NCBI RefSeq assembly: GCF_018383585.1
Contig: NZ_JAHAMK010000016.1
Location: 16,196-80,195, forward strand
Direction: 5' to 3'
DNA from: Microvirga sp. 3-52
Lineage (GTDB): Bacteria; Pseudomonadota; Alphaproteobacteria; Rhizobiales; Beijerinckiaceae
Length of the DNA stretch: 64,000 nucleotides
Every line of letters starts with the position of its first letter. The first letter of the stretch is position 1. The translations under genes and the position numbers were made by a program. Positions 33,122 through 42,416 of this stretch are shown here, in pieces. The notes below the pieces were generated by a model that had not been told where the DNA came from, did not search any database, and saw only the letters and a program-made list of their open reading frames with translations.

Positions 33122-34324
33122 TCAGGCCACGAGCTTCGGCAGGGCTTCGCTGATACGGCGGACGGCCTCTTCCACGTCCTCCGGCCTGCGCAGATAGCAC
33201 AGGCGCAGGTAGCCCTCGCCGGCCTCGCCGAAGGCGGAGCCCGGCGCAAGGCCGACATTCGCCTCGTCGATGAGCCGGAAGGCGATGTCCTTGGCGTTCG
33301 TCGCGCCCTTGATCTTCAGGAAGGCATAGAAGGCGCCGCTCGGCGGCGGCAATTCCACGAGACCCGTCTCTGCCAGCCGTCCGACGATCTCCCGACCGTA
33401 ACGGGCCTTGGCGATCTGATCGGCCAGGAAGCTCTCGCCCTGCTCGATGGCGGCGACGCCGGCGCGCTGGATGAAGACCGGCGTCCCGGAGGTCTGGTAC
33501 TGCACGAGATTCTCGATGACCTGGCCCAAAGCCGGCGGCGCCTCCAGCCAGCCGAGACGCCAGCCGGTCATGGCCCAGTTCTTGGAGAAGGTCTGGACGA
33601 AAATGACCTTGTCCTCCGGCTCCATCACATCGCGGAAGGAGGGCGTGCGTCCGTCAACCGTGAGTTCCGGATCATGAACGAAGCGGCCATAGATCTCATC
33701 CGCCACGATCCACAGCCCGTGCCGCCGTGCGAGATCGAGCGCGGTGCGCAGATCCGCACCGGTCGCAACCCAGCCGGTGGGGTTCGAGGGCGAGTTGATG
33801 ACGAGGACGCGGGTGCGCGGCGTGATCGCCTGCTCAAGCCGGTCGAAATCGAGGTGCCAGCCCTTTTCGTCGATCGTCATCGGCACGGGAACCGGGCGAG
33901 CGCCGGTGATGGTGATCGCGCCGGCGAAGTTCGGCCAAGCCGGCGTCGGGACAAGCACCTCGTCGCCATTGCCCGCCAGCATGCGGAAGGCGAGCTGCAT
34001 CGCGGGCATGCCGCCGGAGGTGACGAAGAAGCGTTCCGGATCGAAGGCCTTGCCGTAAACCCGTTCATGATAGCCCGCGATGGCTTGGCGCAGTTCGGGG
34101 ATACCACGCTGGTAGGTGTAGAAGGTCTCGCCCTTCGCCAGCGATTGAGCGGCCGCTTCGCAGATGAAGGACGGCGTCGGCAGGTCGCCCTCGCCCACCC
34201 AGAGCGGAATGATGCCGGGCTTCAGCCGACCGTAGCTGAACACGTCGACGATGCCGCTCGTCGGAGCCTGCTCCGCCTCGGGGCGCAGGTTGAGGACGGA
34301 CGGGATCGAGACGGGCACGTTCAT
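33122..34324 (-). CDS. PLP-dependent aminotransferase (class I/II)
   Basis: A 400-residue fold-type I aminotransferase. The PLP lysine lies in VQTFSKNWAMTGWRLGWLEA. Other landmarks are YQRGIPELRQAIAGYH, VINSPSNPTGWV, and the C-terminal arginine region EGYLRLCYLRRPED. It transfers the amino group of aspartate, an aromatic amino acid or another amino acid; the donor cannot be fixed by eye. It is convergent with the RbsD-like gene, 12 bp apart. Confidence 0.92.
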   Translation of the reverse strand: MNVPVSIPSVLNLRPEAEQAPTSGIVDVFSYGRLKPGIIPLWVGEGDLPTPSFICEAAAQSLAKGETFYTYQRGIPELRQAIAGYHERVYGKAFDPERFFVTSGGMPAMQLAFRMLAGNGDEVLVPTPAWPNFAGAITITGARPVPVPMTIDEKGWHLDFDRLEQAITPRTRVLVINSPSNPTGWVATGADLRTALDLARRHGLWIVADEIYGRFVHDPELTVDGRTPSFRDVMEPEDKVIFVQTFSKNWAMTGWRLGWLEAPPALGQVIENLVQYQTSGTPVFIQRAGVAAIEQGESFLADQIAKARYGREIVGRLAETGLVELPPPSGAFYAFLKIKGATNAKDIAFRLIDEANVGLAPGSAFGEAGEGYLRLCYLRRPEDVEEAVRRISEALPKLVA

Positions 34325-34436
34325 GGGGATTTCCTCGAAGACAGGCGAACAGGCATGGCCTGTTCACCTTCTCAAGGCAAGTCTCGAATAGGTCTCATGA
34401 CAAAAGACAAAGAGTCCGATCGAACCCGGTGATGAA

Positions 34437-34871
34437 TTAGAGGGTGCGACCGGTCTTCATCAGGTCGCGAATTTCCGTCAGCAGCTTAACGTCGGCCGGG
34501 ATTTCCGCCGGCTTGTCGGCCGTGCCGGTCTTCGCATCCTCGCTGCGGCGCAGGCGGTTCATGCCCTTGACCAGGAGGAAGAGGATCCAGGCGATGATGA
34601 TGAAGTTGATGGTGACCGTAACGAAGTTGCCCCACCCGAGCACAGCACCCTGCTTCTTGGCCTCTTCAAGTGCCGTCGCCGTGACGTTGCCGGACAGGGC
34701 CGTGAAGTAGTTTGAAAAGTCGAGACCGCCAGTCACGGCCCCAATGATGGGCATGAAAATATCGCCGACGAGGGAATCCACGATCCTGCCGAAGGCGACA
34801 CCGATGATGATGCCGATGGCCAGATCGACCACGTTACCGCGCAGGGCGAACTGCTTGAACTCGTTCCACAT
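34437..34871 (-). CDS. mscL: Large-conductance mechanosensitive channel
   Basis: A 144-residue MscL. The N-terminal helix and TM1 are [21 protein letters not shown] and the next turn [22 protein letters not shown]2 is [20 protein letters not shown]. The C-terminal helical bundle is [16 protein letters not shown]. It opens under membrane tension to release solutes on hypo-osmotic shock. The start at 34871 gives the universal MWxEFKxFAxRGN beginning. It is monocistronic. Confidence 0.97.
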   Translation of the reverse strand: MWNEFKQFALRGNVVDLAIGIIIGVAFGRIVDSLVGDIFMPIIGAVTGGLDFSNYFTALSGNVTATALEEAKKQGAVLGWGNFVTVTINFIIIAWILFLLVKGMNRLRRSEDAKTGTADKPAEIPADVKLLTEIRDLMKTGRTL

Positions 34872-34924
34872 GATCGGACCTCTTTGCTTGCCCCAGGCTA
34901 AAGCTGCCCAACTTGAGAATTTCG

Positions 34925-35452
34925 TCAAGCTTCCCGACTGGCCAGAAGACCCTGCAGGTCCAGGCGCTCGGTGACCATCTTGAGTTCGCCCTCCGGCGTC
35001 CTCGGCCACTGGTCCTGCGGCCGATCGACATAGAGTTCGACGCCGTTGCCGTCGGGATCGCTCAGATAGAGCGCCTCGCTTACTCCGTGGTCGCTCGCGC
35101 CCTGCAGGGGAATGCCAGCCTGGGCCAACCGGTAGAGCGCATCGGCGAGAGCCGCCCGCGTCGGATAGAGGATCGCCACATGATAGAGGCCCGTGGTGCC
35201 GGGAGGCGGCGGGGAGCCGCCCTTACTCTCCCAGGTATTCAGGCCGATGTGGTGATGGTAGCCACCTGCCGAGATGAAGGCGGCCTGAGTGCCGTAGCGC
35301 TGAATCAGCTCGAAGCCGAGCACGCCGCAGTAGAAGGCGAGCGAGCGTTCGAGATCAGCCACCTTCAGGTGGACATGGCCGATCCTGACACCGGGATCGA
35401 TGGGGCGTGCTGCCGTTGTTCCGGCGGCATCATGGGGAATGGGCTTGACCAT
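34925..35452 (-). CDS. VOC-family extradiol-dioxygenase-like protein (CatE type)
   Basis: A 175-residue glyoxalase/dioxygenase-fold protein. Candidate metal ligands are the His of [19 protein letters not shown], the His of [12 protein letters not shown], and the Glu of [14 protein letters not shown]. It resembles the CatE catechol-2,3-dioxygenase group widely annotated in alphaproteobacteria. A true substrate is unknown. It lies 10 bp downstream of a DoxX gene, with which it should be co-transcribed. The ATG at 35452 is preferred over an upstream frame to 35521. Confidence 0.88.
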   Translation of the reverse strand: MVKPIPHDAAGTTAARPIDPGVRIGHVHLKVADLERSLAFYCGVLGFELIQRYGTQAAFISAGGYHHHIGLNTWESKGGSPPPPGTTGLYHVAILYPTRAALADALYRLAQAGIPLQGASDHGVSEALYLSDPDGNGVELYVDRPQDQWPRTPEGELKMVTERLDLQGLLASREA

Positions 35453-35462
35453 GGGGGGCACC

Positions 35463-35897
35463 TTAGGCTGAACGCGTGGACAACGCCGGAGCAGTCTTCG
35501 CCGATCCGGCCCGCACCGCAATGGCGCCGTCGCCCAGGAGGGCCTGCGTCACCAGAGCGGCGATCCAGAATGCCAGGTACTCCCAGCCGCCATTCGGATT
35601 GTTGAAGAAGAACCCGGCCGAACCGTGGACGAATGCGATGGCACCGACCAGGATCGGGATCAGGGCCAGCGAGACCCAACGGGTGAAGAACCCGGCGATG
35701 AGGGCAATGCCACCAGCTGTTTCGGCCGCAATGGTCAGGTAGGCCAAGGCCGGAGGCAGGCCGAGGCTGCCGAAGAATTGGGCCGCGCCAGCCGGCGTGA
35801 ACACGAAGACCTTGAGGCCCGCATGGGCAAGGAACAGAAGCCCAAGCGTGATGCGCAGGATCAGAGCGGCGTAGGGAGCGGTGCGGGTATCAATCAT
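35463..35897 (-). CDS. DoxX-family membrane protein
   Basis: A 144-residue inner-membrane protein with four hydrophobic helices and the DoxX pattern LILRITLGLLFLAHAGLKVF and, later, LAYLTIAAETAGGIALIAGFF. Members associate with redox proteins and thiol-stress defence. It is divergent from a LysR regulator and probably co-transcribed with the VOC protein downstream. This DoxX-VOC-LysR grouping suggests response to a phenol, quinone or electrophile. Confidence 0.9.
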   Translation of the reverse strand: MIDTRTAPYAALILRITLGLLFLAHAGLKVFVFTPAGAAQFFGSLGLPPALAYLTIAAETAGGIALIAGFFTRWVSLALIPILVGAIAFVHGSAGFFFNNPNGGWEYLAFWIAALVTQALLGDGAIAVRAGSAKTAPALSTRSA

Positions 35898-35930
35898 GGG
35901 AGATCTCCTGAAAGGGCCCTTTCATATGAT

Positions 35931-35990
35931 CTCAAACTGAGAGTATGATAATCCTTACTCCGGAATATCACTTCACACTCAGAGAATGAG
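35931..35990. promoter_or_regulatory. Two related dyads between DoxX and LysR
   Basis: CTCA-N3-TGAG (35931-35941) and CTCA-N5-TGAG (35978-35990) lie in the 102-bp divergent gap, 37 bp apart. Each is followed by a similar AT-rich stretch. They are candidate LysR half-site pairs; binding is inferred only. Confidence 0.35.
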
Positions 35991-35999
35991 ATATCCTCA

Positions 36000-36914
36000 G
36001 TGCTCGACCGCGTGACCGGCATGCAGGTCTTCGTTCGCGTTGCGACGCTCGGCAGTTTCTCGGCTGCGGCGCGGGCCCTCAATATGTCCCAGACGATGGT
36101 GACGAAGCATGTGGCTGCCCTCGAAGACCGGCTCGGCGTCAAGCTGCTGCACCGGTCCACGCGCAAGCTGGTGCTGACGGAGGGTGGCCGGAACTATCTC
36201 ACCGCCTGCGAACGCATTCTTGCCGAGATCGAGGAGGCCGAAGCGTCCACGAGCCTCGACCGCATCGAGCCACGGGGAACGCTGCGGCTCAACGTTCCCC
36301 TCACCTTCGGCTTCCGGCAAGTCGTTCCGGCTCTCACCGAGTTCAGCCGACTTTATCCCGCTGTCTCGTTCGATCTCGGCTTGGCCGACCGCTATGTCGA
36401 TCTCATGGAAGAAGGATGGGATCTGGCAATCCGGATCGGGCGGCTGAAGGATTCGAGCCTCGTGGCCCGGCGGCTCGCCGTCTGCCGAACCACCGTCTGC
36501 GCCTCTCCCGCTTATCTGAAGAAGCACGGAACGCCGCGAACCCTGGAGGATCTCGCTCAACACAATTGCCTCGGCTATACCCTGCCGAGCGCCATCGGGG
36601 CAGACCGATGGGCCTTCGGCGTCGACGGCGGCATGGCTGTCCCGGTCCAGGGCAATCTGCGGGCGAACAACGGTGATGCCCTGCTGGCAGCAGCCGTCGC
36701 TGACCAAGGGCTGATCTACCAGCCGACCTTCATCCTGGGCGACAGTCTGCGCGCCGGCAGCCTTGTTCCGGTCTTGAGCAGCTATCCGACCTATGAACCA
36801 GCGATCCATGCCGTCCTGCCCTCGGGCCGGCAGGCTCCGGCCAAGGTCCGCGCCTTCGTGGCGTTCCTAGCCGAGCGTTTCGGGCCGGAACCGGAATGGG
36901 ACCGGGGCCTGTGA
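36000..36914 (+). CDS. LysR-family transcriptional regulator
   Basis: A 304-residue LysR protein of the CrgA/PA0477-like branch. The N-terminal wHTH is MQVFVRVATLGSFSAAARAL then QTMVTKHVAALEDRLGVKLL. The effector domain includes GWDLAIRIGRLKDSSLVARRL and the YTLPSAIGADRWAF segment. The GTG at 36000 is used because the family usually starts (M)LDRVTGMQVFVRV; the ATG at 36021 would lose that lead. It is divergent from DoxX and is probably its regulator. Confidence 0.92.
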   Translation: MLDRVTGMQVFVRVATLGSFSAAARALNMSQTMVTKHVAALEDRLGVKLLHRSTRKLVLTEGGRNYLTACERILAEIEEAEASTSLDRIEPRGTLRLNVPLTFGFRQVVPALTEFSRLYPAVSFDLGLADRYVDLMEEGWDLAIRIGRLKDSSLVARRLAVCRTTVCASPAYLKKHGTPRTLEDLAQHNCLGYTLPSAIGADRWAFGVDGGMAVPVQGNLRANNGDALLAAAVADQGLIYQPTFILGDSLRAGSLVPVLSSYPTYEPAIHAVLPSGRQAPAKVRAFVAFLAERFGPEPEWDRGL

Positions 36915-36987
36915 CCGCCCCTGCCATGGCTTTCACGCCTCTAACCGGCTAAAGCTGTTTCACATTTGCTTGCGAGGGTTGAAGCCT

Positions 36988-39900
36988 ATGGTTGCCACCT
37001 GGGCCGTCGTGTTGTCGGCGCTGGTTTATCTCTGCTTCCTGTTCACCGTGGCCCATTGGGGCGACACCGGAGGGCGGCGCTTCATTCAGGGTCCGGCCCG
37101 GTCTACCATCGCGTCCCTTGCGCTGGCCGTCTATTGCACGTCCTGGACCTTCTTCGGATCGGTGGGGCTTGCCAGCCATTCCGGCTTCGACTTCCTCGCC
37201 ATCTATATCGGCCCGATCCTCGTCATCGGCTTGGGCTATCCCCTCGTTGCCCGGATCGTCAGGGTGGCGAAGATGCAGAACATTTCCTCCATCGCCGACT
37301 TTGTCGCGGCTCGCTACGGCAAGAGTGAACGCGTCGCCGCCCTCGTCAGCCTGATCGCGCTTGTCGGCTCGATTCCCTATATCGCGCTGCAATTGAAAGC
37401 GGTCTCGTCCTCGCTCGACGTGTTCCTAGGGGCCGCCAACGAAGCATTTCCGTCGCAGCTTCCCTTCATCGGCGATCTCGCCTTCGTCGTTGCCCTCGTA
37501 CTGGCGGGCTTCGCCGTGGCCTTCGGCACCCGACACACGGATGCGACCGAGCACCAGAACGGGCTCCTTCTGGCGATTTCCCTCGAATCAGTGGTGAAGC
37601 TCATCGCCTTCCTGGTCGTCGGCGTCTACATCACCTTCGTGATGTTCGATGGCTACGATGCCATCGTGCAGCGGCTCCATGCGCAGGGAACCAGCGCGGA
37701 CCTGATGGGCCGAACCTCAGGGTTCGGCAGCTACATCACCCTCATCCTGCTCTCGACCTGCGCGGCTCTTCTCCTGCCGCGCCAGTTCCATGTGACGGTG
37801 GTCGAGAACCACGACATCGCGGATCTGAAGCGCACCGCCTGGCTGTTTCCGCTCTATCTGATTCTGATCAATCTCTTTGTGATCCCGATCGCGCTTGCAG
37901 GCATTGCCTCGTTTCCAGAAGGCGCCATAGACCGCGACATGACCCTGCTGGCGCTGCCGCTCAGCGACAAGGCGGGCACCGTGGCGGTACTCGCCTTCCT
38001 CGGCGGTTTTTCGGCCGCCACTGCCATGGTCATCGTCGATTCCGTCGCCGTGGCGGTGATGATCTCGAACCATCTCGTCATGCCCATCGTCCTGCGGCGG
38101 CGCGCCTTTGCGGGCGTCGATCCCGGCAGCTTCGTGATCGGCGTGCGGCGCATCTCCATCGTTCTCGTCATTCTCCTGGGCTACGCCTATTACCGCGCCT
38201 CCGGGGAAGCGGCGCTTGCAGCCATCGGCCTCTTGTCCTTCGCGGCGATCGCGCAGGTCGCGCCGGCCTTTCTCGGCGGGCTCATCTGGTCACGCGGCAC
38301 GGCGTTTGGCGCCAGCGTCGGGCTCGTCGTCGGGTTCCTCACCTGGGCCTACACGCTTCTCCTCCCGAGCCTCGTCTGGGATGGCGTGTTCTGGTCCGAC
38401 GTGGTCGTCACCGGCCCCTTCGGCATCACGGCGCTCCGGCCCACATCTCTCTTTGGCGTAGACCTGCCTCAGCTCACCCATGGCGTCGTCTGGAGTCTCA
38501 CGCTCAACATCATCTGCTATATCGGCTTCTCCCTGTGGCGGCCCGTGACGGCCATGGAGCAGATCCAGGCCAATGTCTTTCTGGGCGAGGCGGCCGCCTC
38601 CGCGGCACCGAGCTTCCGCCTGTTCCGTGCCAGCGTCACCGTCGGCGAGTTGCGCGCCACCGTCGCCCGCTACCTCGGCGAGGAGCGAACGAACCGCTCC
38701 TTCGAAGGCTTCACCCATAGCCGCGGACAGAATCTGGAGCCGCGCGCCGAAGCCGATGTCCATCTCCTGCGCTATGCGGAGCACCTCCTGGCCTCCGCTA
38801 TCGGCACGGCATCGTCGCGCCTCGCGCTGTCGCTGCTTCTGCGGCGGCGCACCGTTTCCACGGAAGCGGCCCTCAAGCTGCTCGACGATGCCTCCGCGGC
38901 CATCCAGCACAGCCGCGACCTGCTCCAGCATGCGCTCAACTACGCCAAGCAGGGCATCACCGTGCTCGACAGCGATCTTCGGGTGCTCGCCTGGAACCAG
39001 GCCTTCATCGATCTCTACGACATGCCGCCCAACTTCGTTCACGTGGGCATCAGCATGGAGCGTATCGTTCACTACAATGCCTCGCGTGGATCGTACGGGC
39101 CGGGCAAGATCGACGAACTCGTTGCCGCCCGCCTCCACTCCTTCCGCCATGATGTGGAGCCCGTGCGCCTCAAGCTCTATCCGTCCGGCAAGGTCATTGA
39201 GATCCGCTCGAACCTGCTGCCCGATGGCGGCCACGTGACCACTTACACGGACGTGACCGAAACCGTTCTGGCCGAGGAGGCGAGCCGCCGTGCGAACGAG
39301 ACTCTGGAACAGCGCGTGCGCGAGCGAACCGAGGAATTGACACGGCTCAACGAAGCCCTGCGCAGCGCCAAGGGCGAGGCCGACGAGGCGAACATCTCCA
39401 AGACCCGCTTTCTCGCCGCCGCCTCGCACGACATTCTCCAGCCGCTCAACGCAGCGCGGCTCTATGCGGTTTCACTGGTGGAGCGGGACCGTGAGGCGGG
39501 CGATTCGACGCTTGCCGAAAACATCGACGCCTCGCTCGATGCCGTGGAGGAAATCCTCACCGCGATCCTCGACATCTCGCGCCTGGACACGGGCGCCATG
39601 AAGCCGCAATGGTCGAGCTTCCGCATCGATGAACTGTTCCGCCAGCTGCAGCGCGAGTTCGAGCCCGTCGCCCGCAACAAGGGCCTGAAGCTGACTTTCG
39701 TCCCCTCTTCTCTGACAGTGCGCTCCGACCGGCGCCTGATGCGGCGCCTGCTGCAGAATCTGATCTCCAACGCGATCAAGTACACGCCGTCCGGCCGCGT
39801 GATCGTCGGCGGACGCCGGCGCGGTGGTCAATTCGTGCTGGAAGTGTGGGATACCGGCCTCGGCATTCCGCCCTCGAAGCAGCGCATCGTGTTCCGCGAG

Positions 39901-40497
39901 TTCCAGCGCCTCGATCAGGGCATGAAGGCCGCGCGTGGTCTCGGACTCGGCCTCTCCATCGTCGAGCGCATCGGCCGCGTGCTCAAGCATCCGATCACGT
40001 TGAATTCGGAAGTGGGACGCGGCTCGGTGTTCCGGGTCGAGGTGCCGGTGGTGGCGGCTCTTCCGGCAACCGCCGCGACGCCCGAACCGCCCAAGACTGC
40101 CGCGACGGTGCTGTCGGGCCTGCGTGTCCTCGTCATCGACAACGAGCCGGCCATCCTCGAAGGCATGCGGCTGCTCCTCTCGGGCTGGGGCTGCGATACC
40201 TGGACGGCATCCGATCTCGAGACCTCGCATCAGGCACTGAGAACGCACAAGGCCCTGCCGGAAGTGATCATCGCCGATTATCACCTGGACGACACGGACG
40301 GCCTCGAGCTCATCAAGGCCCTGCGGTGGAAAACGCAGGTGGACACCCCTGCCGTTCTCGTGACCGCCGACCGCACACCCGTCGTGCGCGATGCGGCGGC
40401 TGCCATGAACATCCACGTGCTCAACAAACCGCTTAAGCCGGCGGCTTTGCGCGCATTGCTCACGCAGTGGCGCGCGACGAAGGTCGCGGCGGAGTGA
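36988..40497 (+). CDS. Sodium/solute-symporter-linked hybrid histidine kinase
   Basis: A 1169-residue membrane sensor. Residues 1 to about 490 form a sodium:solute symporter (SSS) domain with about 13 helices. Then come a linker, a PAS domain (about 645-765, from QGITVLDSDLRVLAWNQAF), a coiled coil, HisKA with phospho-acceptor H814 (AAASHDILQPLNAARLY), HATPase_c (NLISNAIKYTPSG, DTGLGIPPSKQR, GLGLGLSIVER) and a C-terminal receiver with D1097 in IIADYHLDDTDG. This is the architecture of CbrA/NahK/ErcS-type kinases that couple nutrient uptake to signalling. ATG 36988 has a GAGGG site; an upstream TTG at 36970 does not. There is no response regulator gene beside it. Confidence 0.93.
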   Translation: MVATWAVVLSALVYLCFLFTVAHWGDTGGRRFIQGPARSTIASLALAVYCTSWTFFGSVGLASHSGFDFLAIYIGPILVIGLGYPLVARIVRVAKMQNISSIADFVAARYGKSERVAALVSLIALVGSIPYIALQLKAVSSSLDVFLGAANEAFPSQLPFIGDLAFVVALVLAGFAVAFGTRHTDATEHQNGLLLAISLESVVKLIAFLVVGVYITFVMFDGYDAIVQRLHAQGTSADLMGRTSGFGSYITLILLSTCAALLLPRQFHVTVVENHDIADLKRTAWLFPLYLILINLFVIPIALAGIASFPEGAIDRDMTLLALPLSDKAGTVAVLAFLGGFSAATAMVIVDSVAVAVMISNHLVMPIVLRRRAFAGVDPGSFVIGVRRISIVLVILLGYAYYRASGEAALAAIGLLSFAAIAQVAPAFLGGLIWSRGTAFGASVGLVVGFLTWAYTLLLPSLVWDGVFWSDVVVTGPFGITALRPTSLFGVDLPQLTHGVVWSLTLNIICYIGFSLWRPVTAMEQIQANVFLGEAAASAAPSFRLFRASVTVGELRATVARYLGEERTNRSFEGFTHSRGQNLEPRAEADVHLLRYAEHLLASAIGTASSRLALSLLLRRRTVSTEAALKLLDDASAAIQHSRDLLQHALNYAKQGITVLDSDLRVLAWNQAFIDLYDMPPNFVHVGISMERIVHYNASRGSYGPGKIDELVAARLHSFRHDVEPVRLKLYPSGKVIEIRSNLLPDGGHVTTYTDVTETVLAEEASRRANETLEQRVRERTEELTRLNEALRSAKGEADEANISKTRFLAAASHDILQPLNAARLYAVSLVERDREAGDSTLAENIDASLDAVEEILTAILDISRLDTGAMKPQWSSFRIDELFRQLQREFEPVARNKGLKLTFVPSSLTVRSDRRLMRRLLQNLISNAIKYTPSGRVIVGGRRRGGQFVLEVWDTGLGIPPSKQRIVFREFQRLDQGMKAARGLGLGLSIVERIGRVLKHPITLNSEVGRGSVFRVEVPVVAALPATAATPEPPKTAATVLSGLRVLVIDNEPAILEGMRLLLSGWGCDTWTASDLETSHQALRTHKALPEVIIADYHLDDTDGLELIKALRWKTQVDTPAVLVTADRTPVVRDAAAAMNIHVLNKPLKPAALRALLTQWRATKVAAE

Positions 40498-40501
40498 CCG
40501 C

Positions 40502-41011
40502 ATGACACGCCTTCTGGTCAGTTACCTGAGCCTGAGGGCACCCCCATGCGCAGCTTCCGAAGAAGGGCCCAGGGATGTGACGATCAGGCGGGAGGTGCTG
40601 AATATCGAGAGCTACCTTTCGCTGTATCGATCCGTCGGGGAGCCCTGGCGCTGGGATCAGCGTCTCAAGATGGATAGAGACATCCTGAGCCGATTTCTCA
40701 AGTGCTCAGATTGCGATATCTTCATCGCCCGTCGACAGGATAGCGGCACCGCTCTCGGGTTCTGTGAGTTCGACAGCACGCACCTGCCTGATGTGCAGCT
40801 CGTGAATTTCGGATTGATTCCCCATGCGCAAGGCCGCGGCTTCGGCTCCGCCCTGTTGCGCGCGGCGTTGCACGCCGTCTGGCGAGAACGGACACCGCAA
40901 CGCATCTGGCTGCACACGGATGAATGGGACCATCCCTGTGCGTTGGAGGTCTATCGGCGCGCAGGCTTCGTGGTGGAGCGGCAGTGCCTTCAGGATGCAA
41001 CGGGCCTCTAG
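40502..41011 (+). CDS. GNAT-family N-acetyltransferase
   Basis: A 169-residue acetyltransferase. The acetyl-CoA loop is LIPHAQGRGFGSALLRAALH, and the C-terminal ALEVYRRAGFVVERQ is typical of the fold. YRSVGEPWRWDQRLKM near residue 43 fits a GNAT subgroup often found in alphaproteobacteria. The first 25 residues look less conserved and the true start may lie downstream. It starts 5 nt after the histidine kinase stop, so may be co-transcribed, and overlaps the convergent racemase gene by 4 nt. Confidence 0.82.
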   Translation: MTRLLVSYLSLRAPPCAASEEGPRDVTIRREVLNIESYLSLYRSVGEPWRWDQRLKMDRDILSRFLKCSDCDIFIARRQDSGTALGFCEFDSTHLPDVQLVNFGLIPHAQGRGFGSALLRAALHAVWRERTPQRIWLHTDEWDHPCALEVYRRAGFVVERQCLQDATGL

Positions 41012-41730
41012 AGCTGCGGCGCCGCAGCCAATCCGGTCAAGGCCCGATCGACAGCCGCTACCGCATGGAGCGTCGTCGTGTCGAAGAGCGGCACGGGGCT
41101 GTCCTCGTCGGAGACCAGCAGCATGATCTCGGTGCATCCGAGAATTACGGCCTGCGCGTCGCGCTCGACCAGACGCGCGATGATCTCCCGATAGGCTTGA
41201 CGCGATTCCGGCTTGATCCGCCCCAACACGAGCTCCTTGTAGATGATCTCGTGCACGATCCGCCGGTCGCTTTCGTCCGGGACGATCACGTCGAGCCCAT
41301 GATGCTGCCGCAGACGACCCTTGTAGAACTCCTGCTCCATGGTGAAGGCGGTGCCGAGGAGGGCGATACGCTGAAAGCCTGCAGCCTTGATCCTGTCGGC
41401 AGTGGGATCTGCGATATGAAGCAGTGGTATGTTCACGGCCGATGAGATTGCATCGGCGAGGCGATGCATGGTGTTGGTGCACAGCACGATGAAGTCCGCC
41501 CCGCCGCGCTCCAGCCGCACCGCCGCTTCCTTCATCCCTTCCGCGAGGCTTTCCCAATCACCCTCGTGCTGCAGCCGCTTGATCCCCTCGAAATCAAGGG
41601 AATACATCAGGCATTGCGCCGAATGCGCGCCGCCGAGCCGACGGTTCATCTCCTGATTGATGATGCGGTAATATTCGGACGAGCTTTCCCAGCTCATGCC
41701 GCCGATAAGGCCGATGGTCGCCTGTCTCAT
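41008..41730 (-). CDS. Aspartate/glutamate racemase family protein
   Basis: A 240-residue cofactor-independent racemase-fold protein. The start IGLIGGMSWESSSEYYR is the signature of the YgeA/RacD branch. The two catalytic thiols are C84 (IVLCTNTMH) and the cysteine of VILGCTEI near residue 199. It interconverts amino-acid enantiomers, most likely L/D-aspartate or a broad range. It is likely in one transcript with the isomerase, thioesterase and DinB genes read in the same direction. Confidence 0.9.
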   Translation of the reverse strand: MRQATIGLIGGMSWESSSEYYRIINQEMNRRLGGAHSAQCLMYSLDFEGIKRLQHEGDWESLAEGMKEAAVRLERGGADFIVLCTNTMHRLADAISSAVNIPLLHIADPTADRIKAAGFQRIALLGTAFTMEQEFYKGRLRQHHGLDVIVPDESDRRIVHEIIYKELVLGRIKPESRQAYREIIARLVERDAQAVILGCTEIMLLVSDEDSPVPLFDTTTLHAVAAVDRALTGLAAAPQL

Positions 41731-41737
41731 GGCCCGT

Positions 41738-42361
41738 TCACGGGTTCGGCGTGTAGGGCGCGCGGCCGGAACTCAAGGCATCGTCCAGCAGTTCGAGCCT
41801 GTCCTGGCCCCAAAACACCTCGCCGTCGAGCACGTAGGCGGGCGAGCCGAAAACGTCGCCCGCGACGGCGTTCTCGAGGTTGAGAGCGTAGATCGCCTCG
41901 GTGGTGCTGCCGGTCACCACGTCCATGAGGGCGGACGAATCGAGTCCCGCCTGCTCCGCCAGCTCCGTCAGAACGAGCGGATCGGCCAGATTGCGCTCCT
42001 CCTCCCACACGGCGGCGAAAGCCCGGCGCAGAAAAGCATCGGGGCTCCTGCCGGACGCCGTGATCGCAATGACGAAGCGGTCGGCGAGATTCACGTCGAA
42101 CGGCCAGTGCTTCGGGCTGATATTGAAGGACAACCCGCGCTTCTCGCGCCAGCGCTGCAACTCGAGGATCCGGTAGCGCTGCCGCGCCGGATGGCGCTGG
42201 GCGAGCGGCAGGCCTCCCGTCTCCGAGAAAACCCGGCCGAGAAACACCGGCTTGTAATTGATCTCGACCCCATGCTTCTGCGCAATCTCCATGAAAGGCG
42301 CATGGCCGATATAGGCCCAGGGGCTCACGAGGGAGAAATAATAGTCGATGATGCGGGGCAT
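41738..42361 (-). CDS. 2-hydroxychromene-2-carboxylate isomerase-like (DsbA/GST-kappa fold)
   Basis: A 207-residue thioredoxin-fold protein of the HCCA isomerase group. The active site follows the first strand, IDYYFSLVSPWAYIGHAPF, where serine replaces the DsbA cysteine and would bind glutathione. The C-terminal GDVFGSPAYVLDGEVFWGQDRLELLDD is the family end. It may isomerise aromatic intermediates or act as a GST. It lies 7 bp upstream of the racemase gene on the minus strand. Confidence 0.9.
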   Translation of the reverse strand: MPRIIDYYFSLVSPWAYIGHAPFMEIAQKHGVEINYKPVFLGRVFSETGGLPLAQRHPARQRYRILELQRWREKRGLSFNISPKHWPFDVNLADRFVIAITASGRSPDAFLRRAFAAVWEEERNLADPLVLTELAEQAGLDSSALMDVVTGSTTEAIYALNLENAVAGDVFGSPAYVLDGEVFWGQDRLELLDDALSSGRAPYTPNP

Positions 42362-42416
42362 GGAATCCGATTCGGGGTTGGTCAGGCCGGAACGGCGTGG
42401 GCCCCACCTTGGACCA

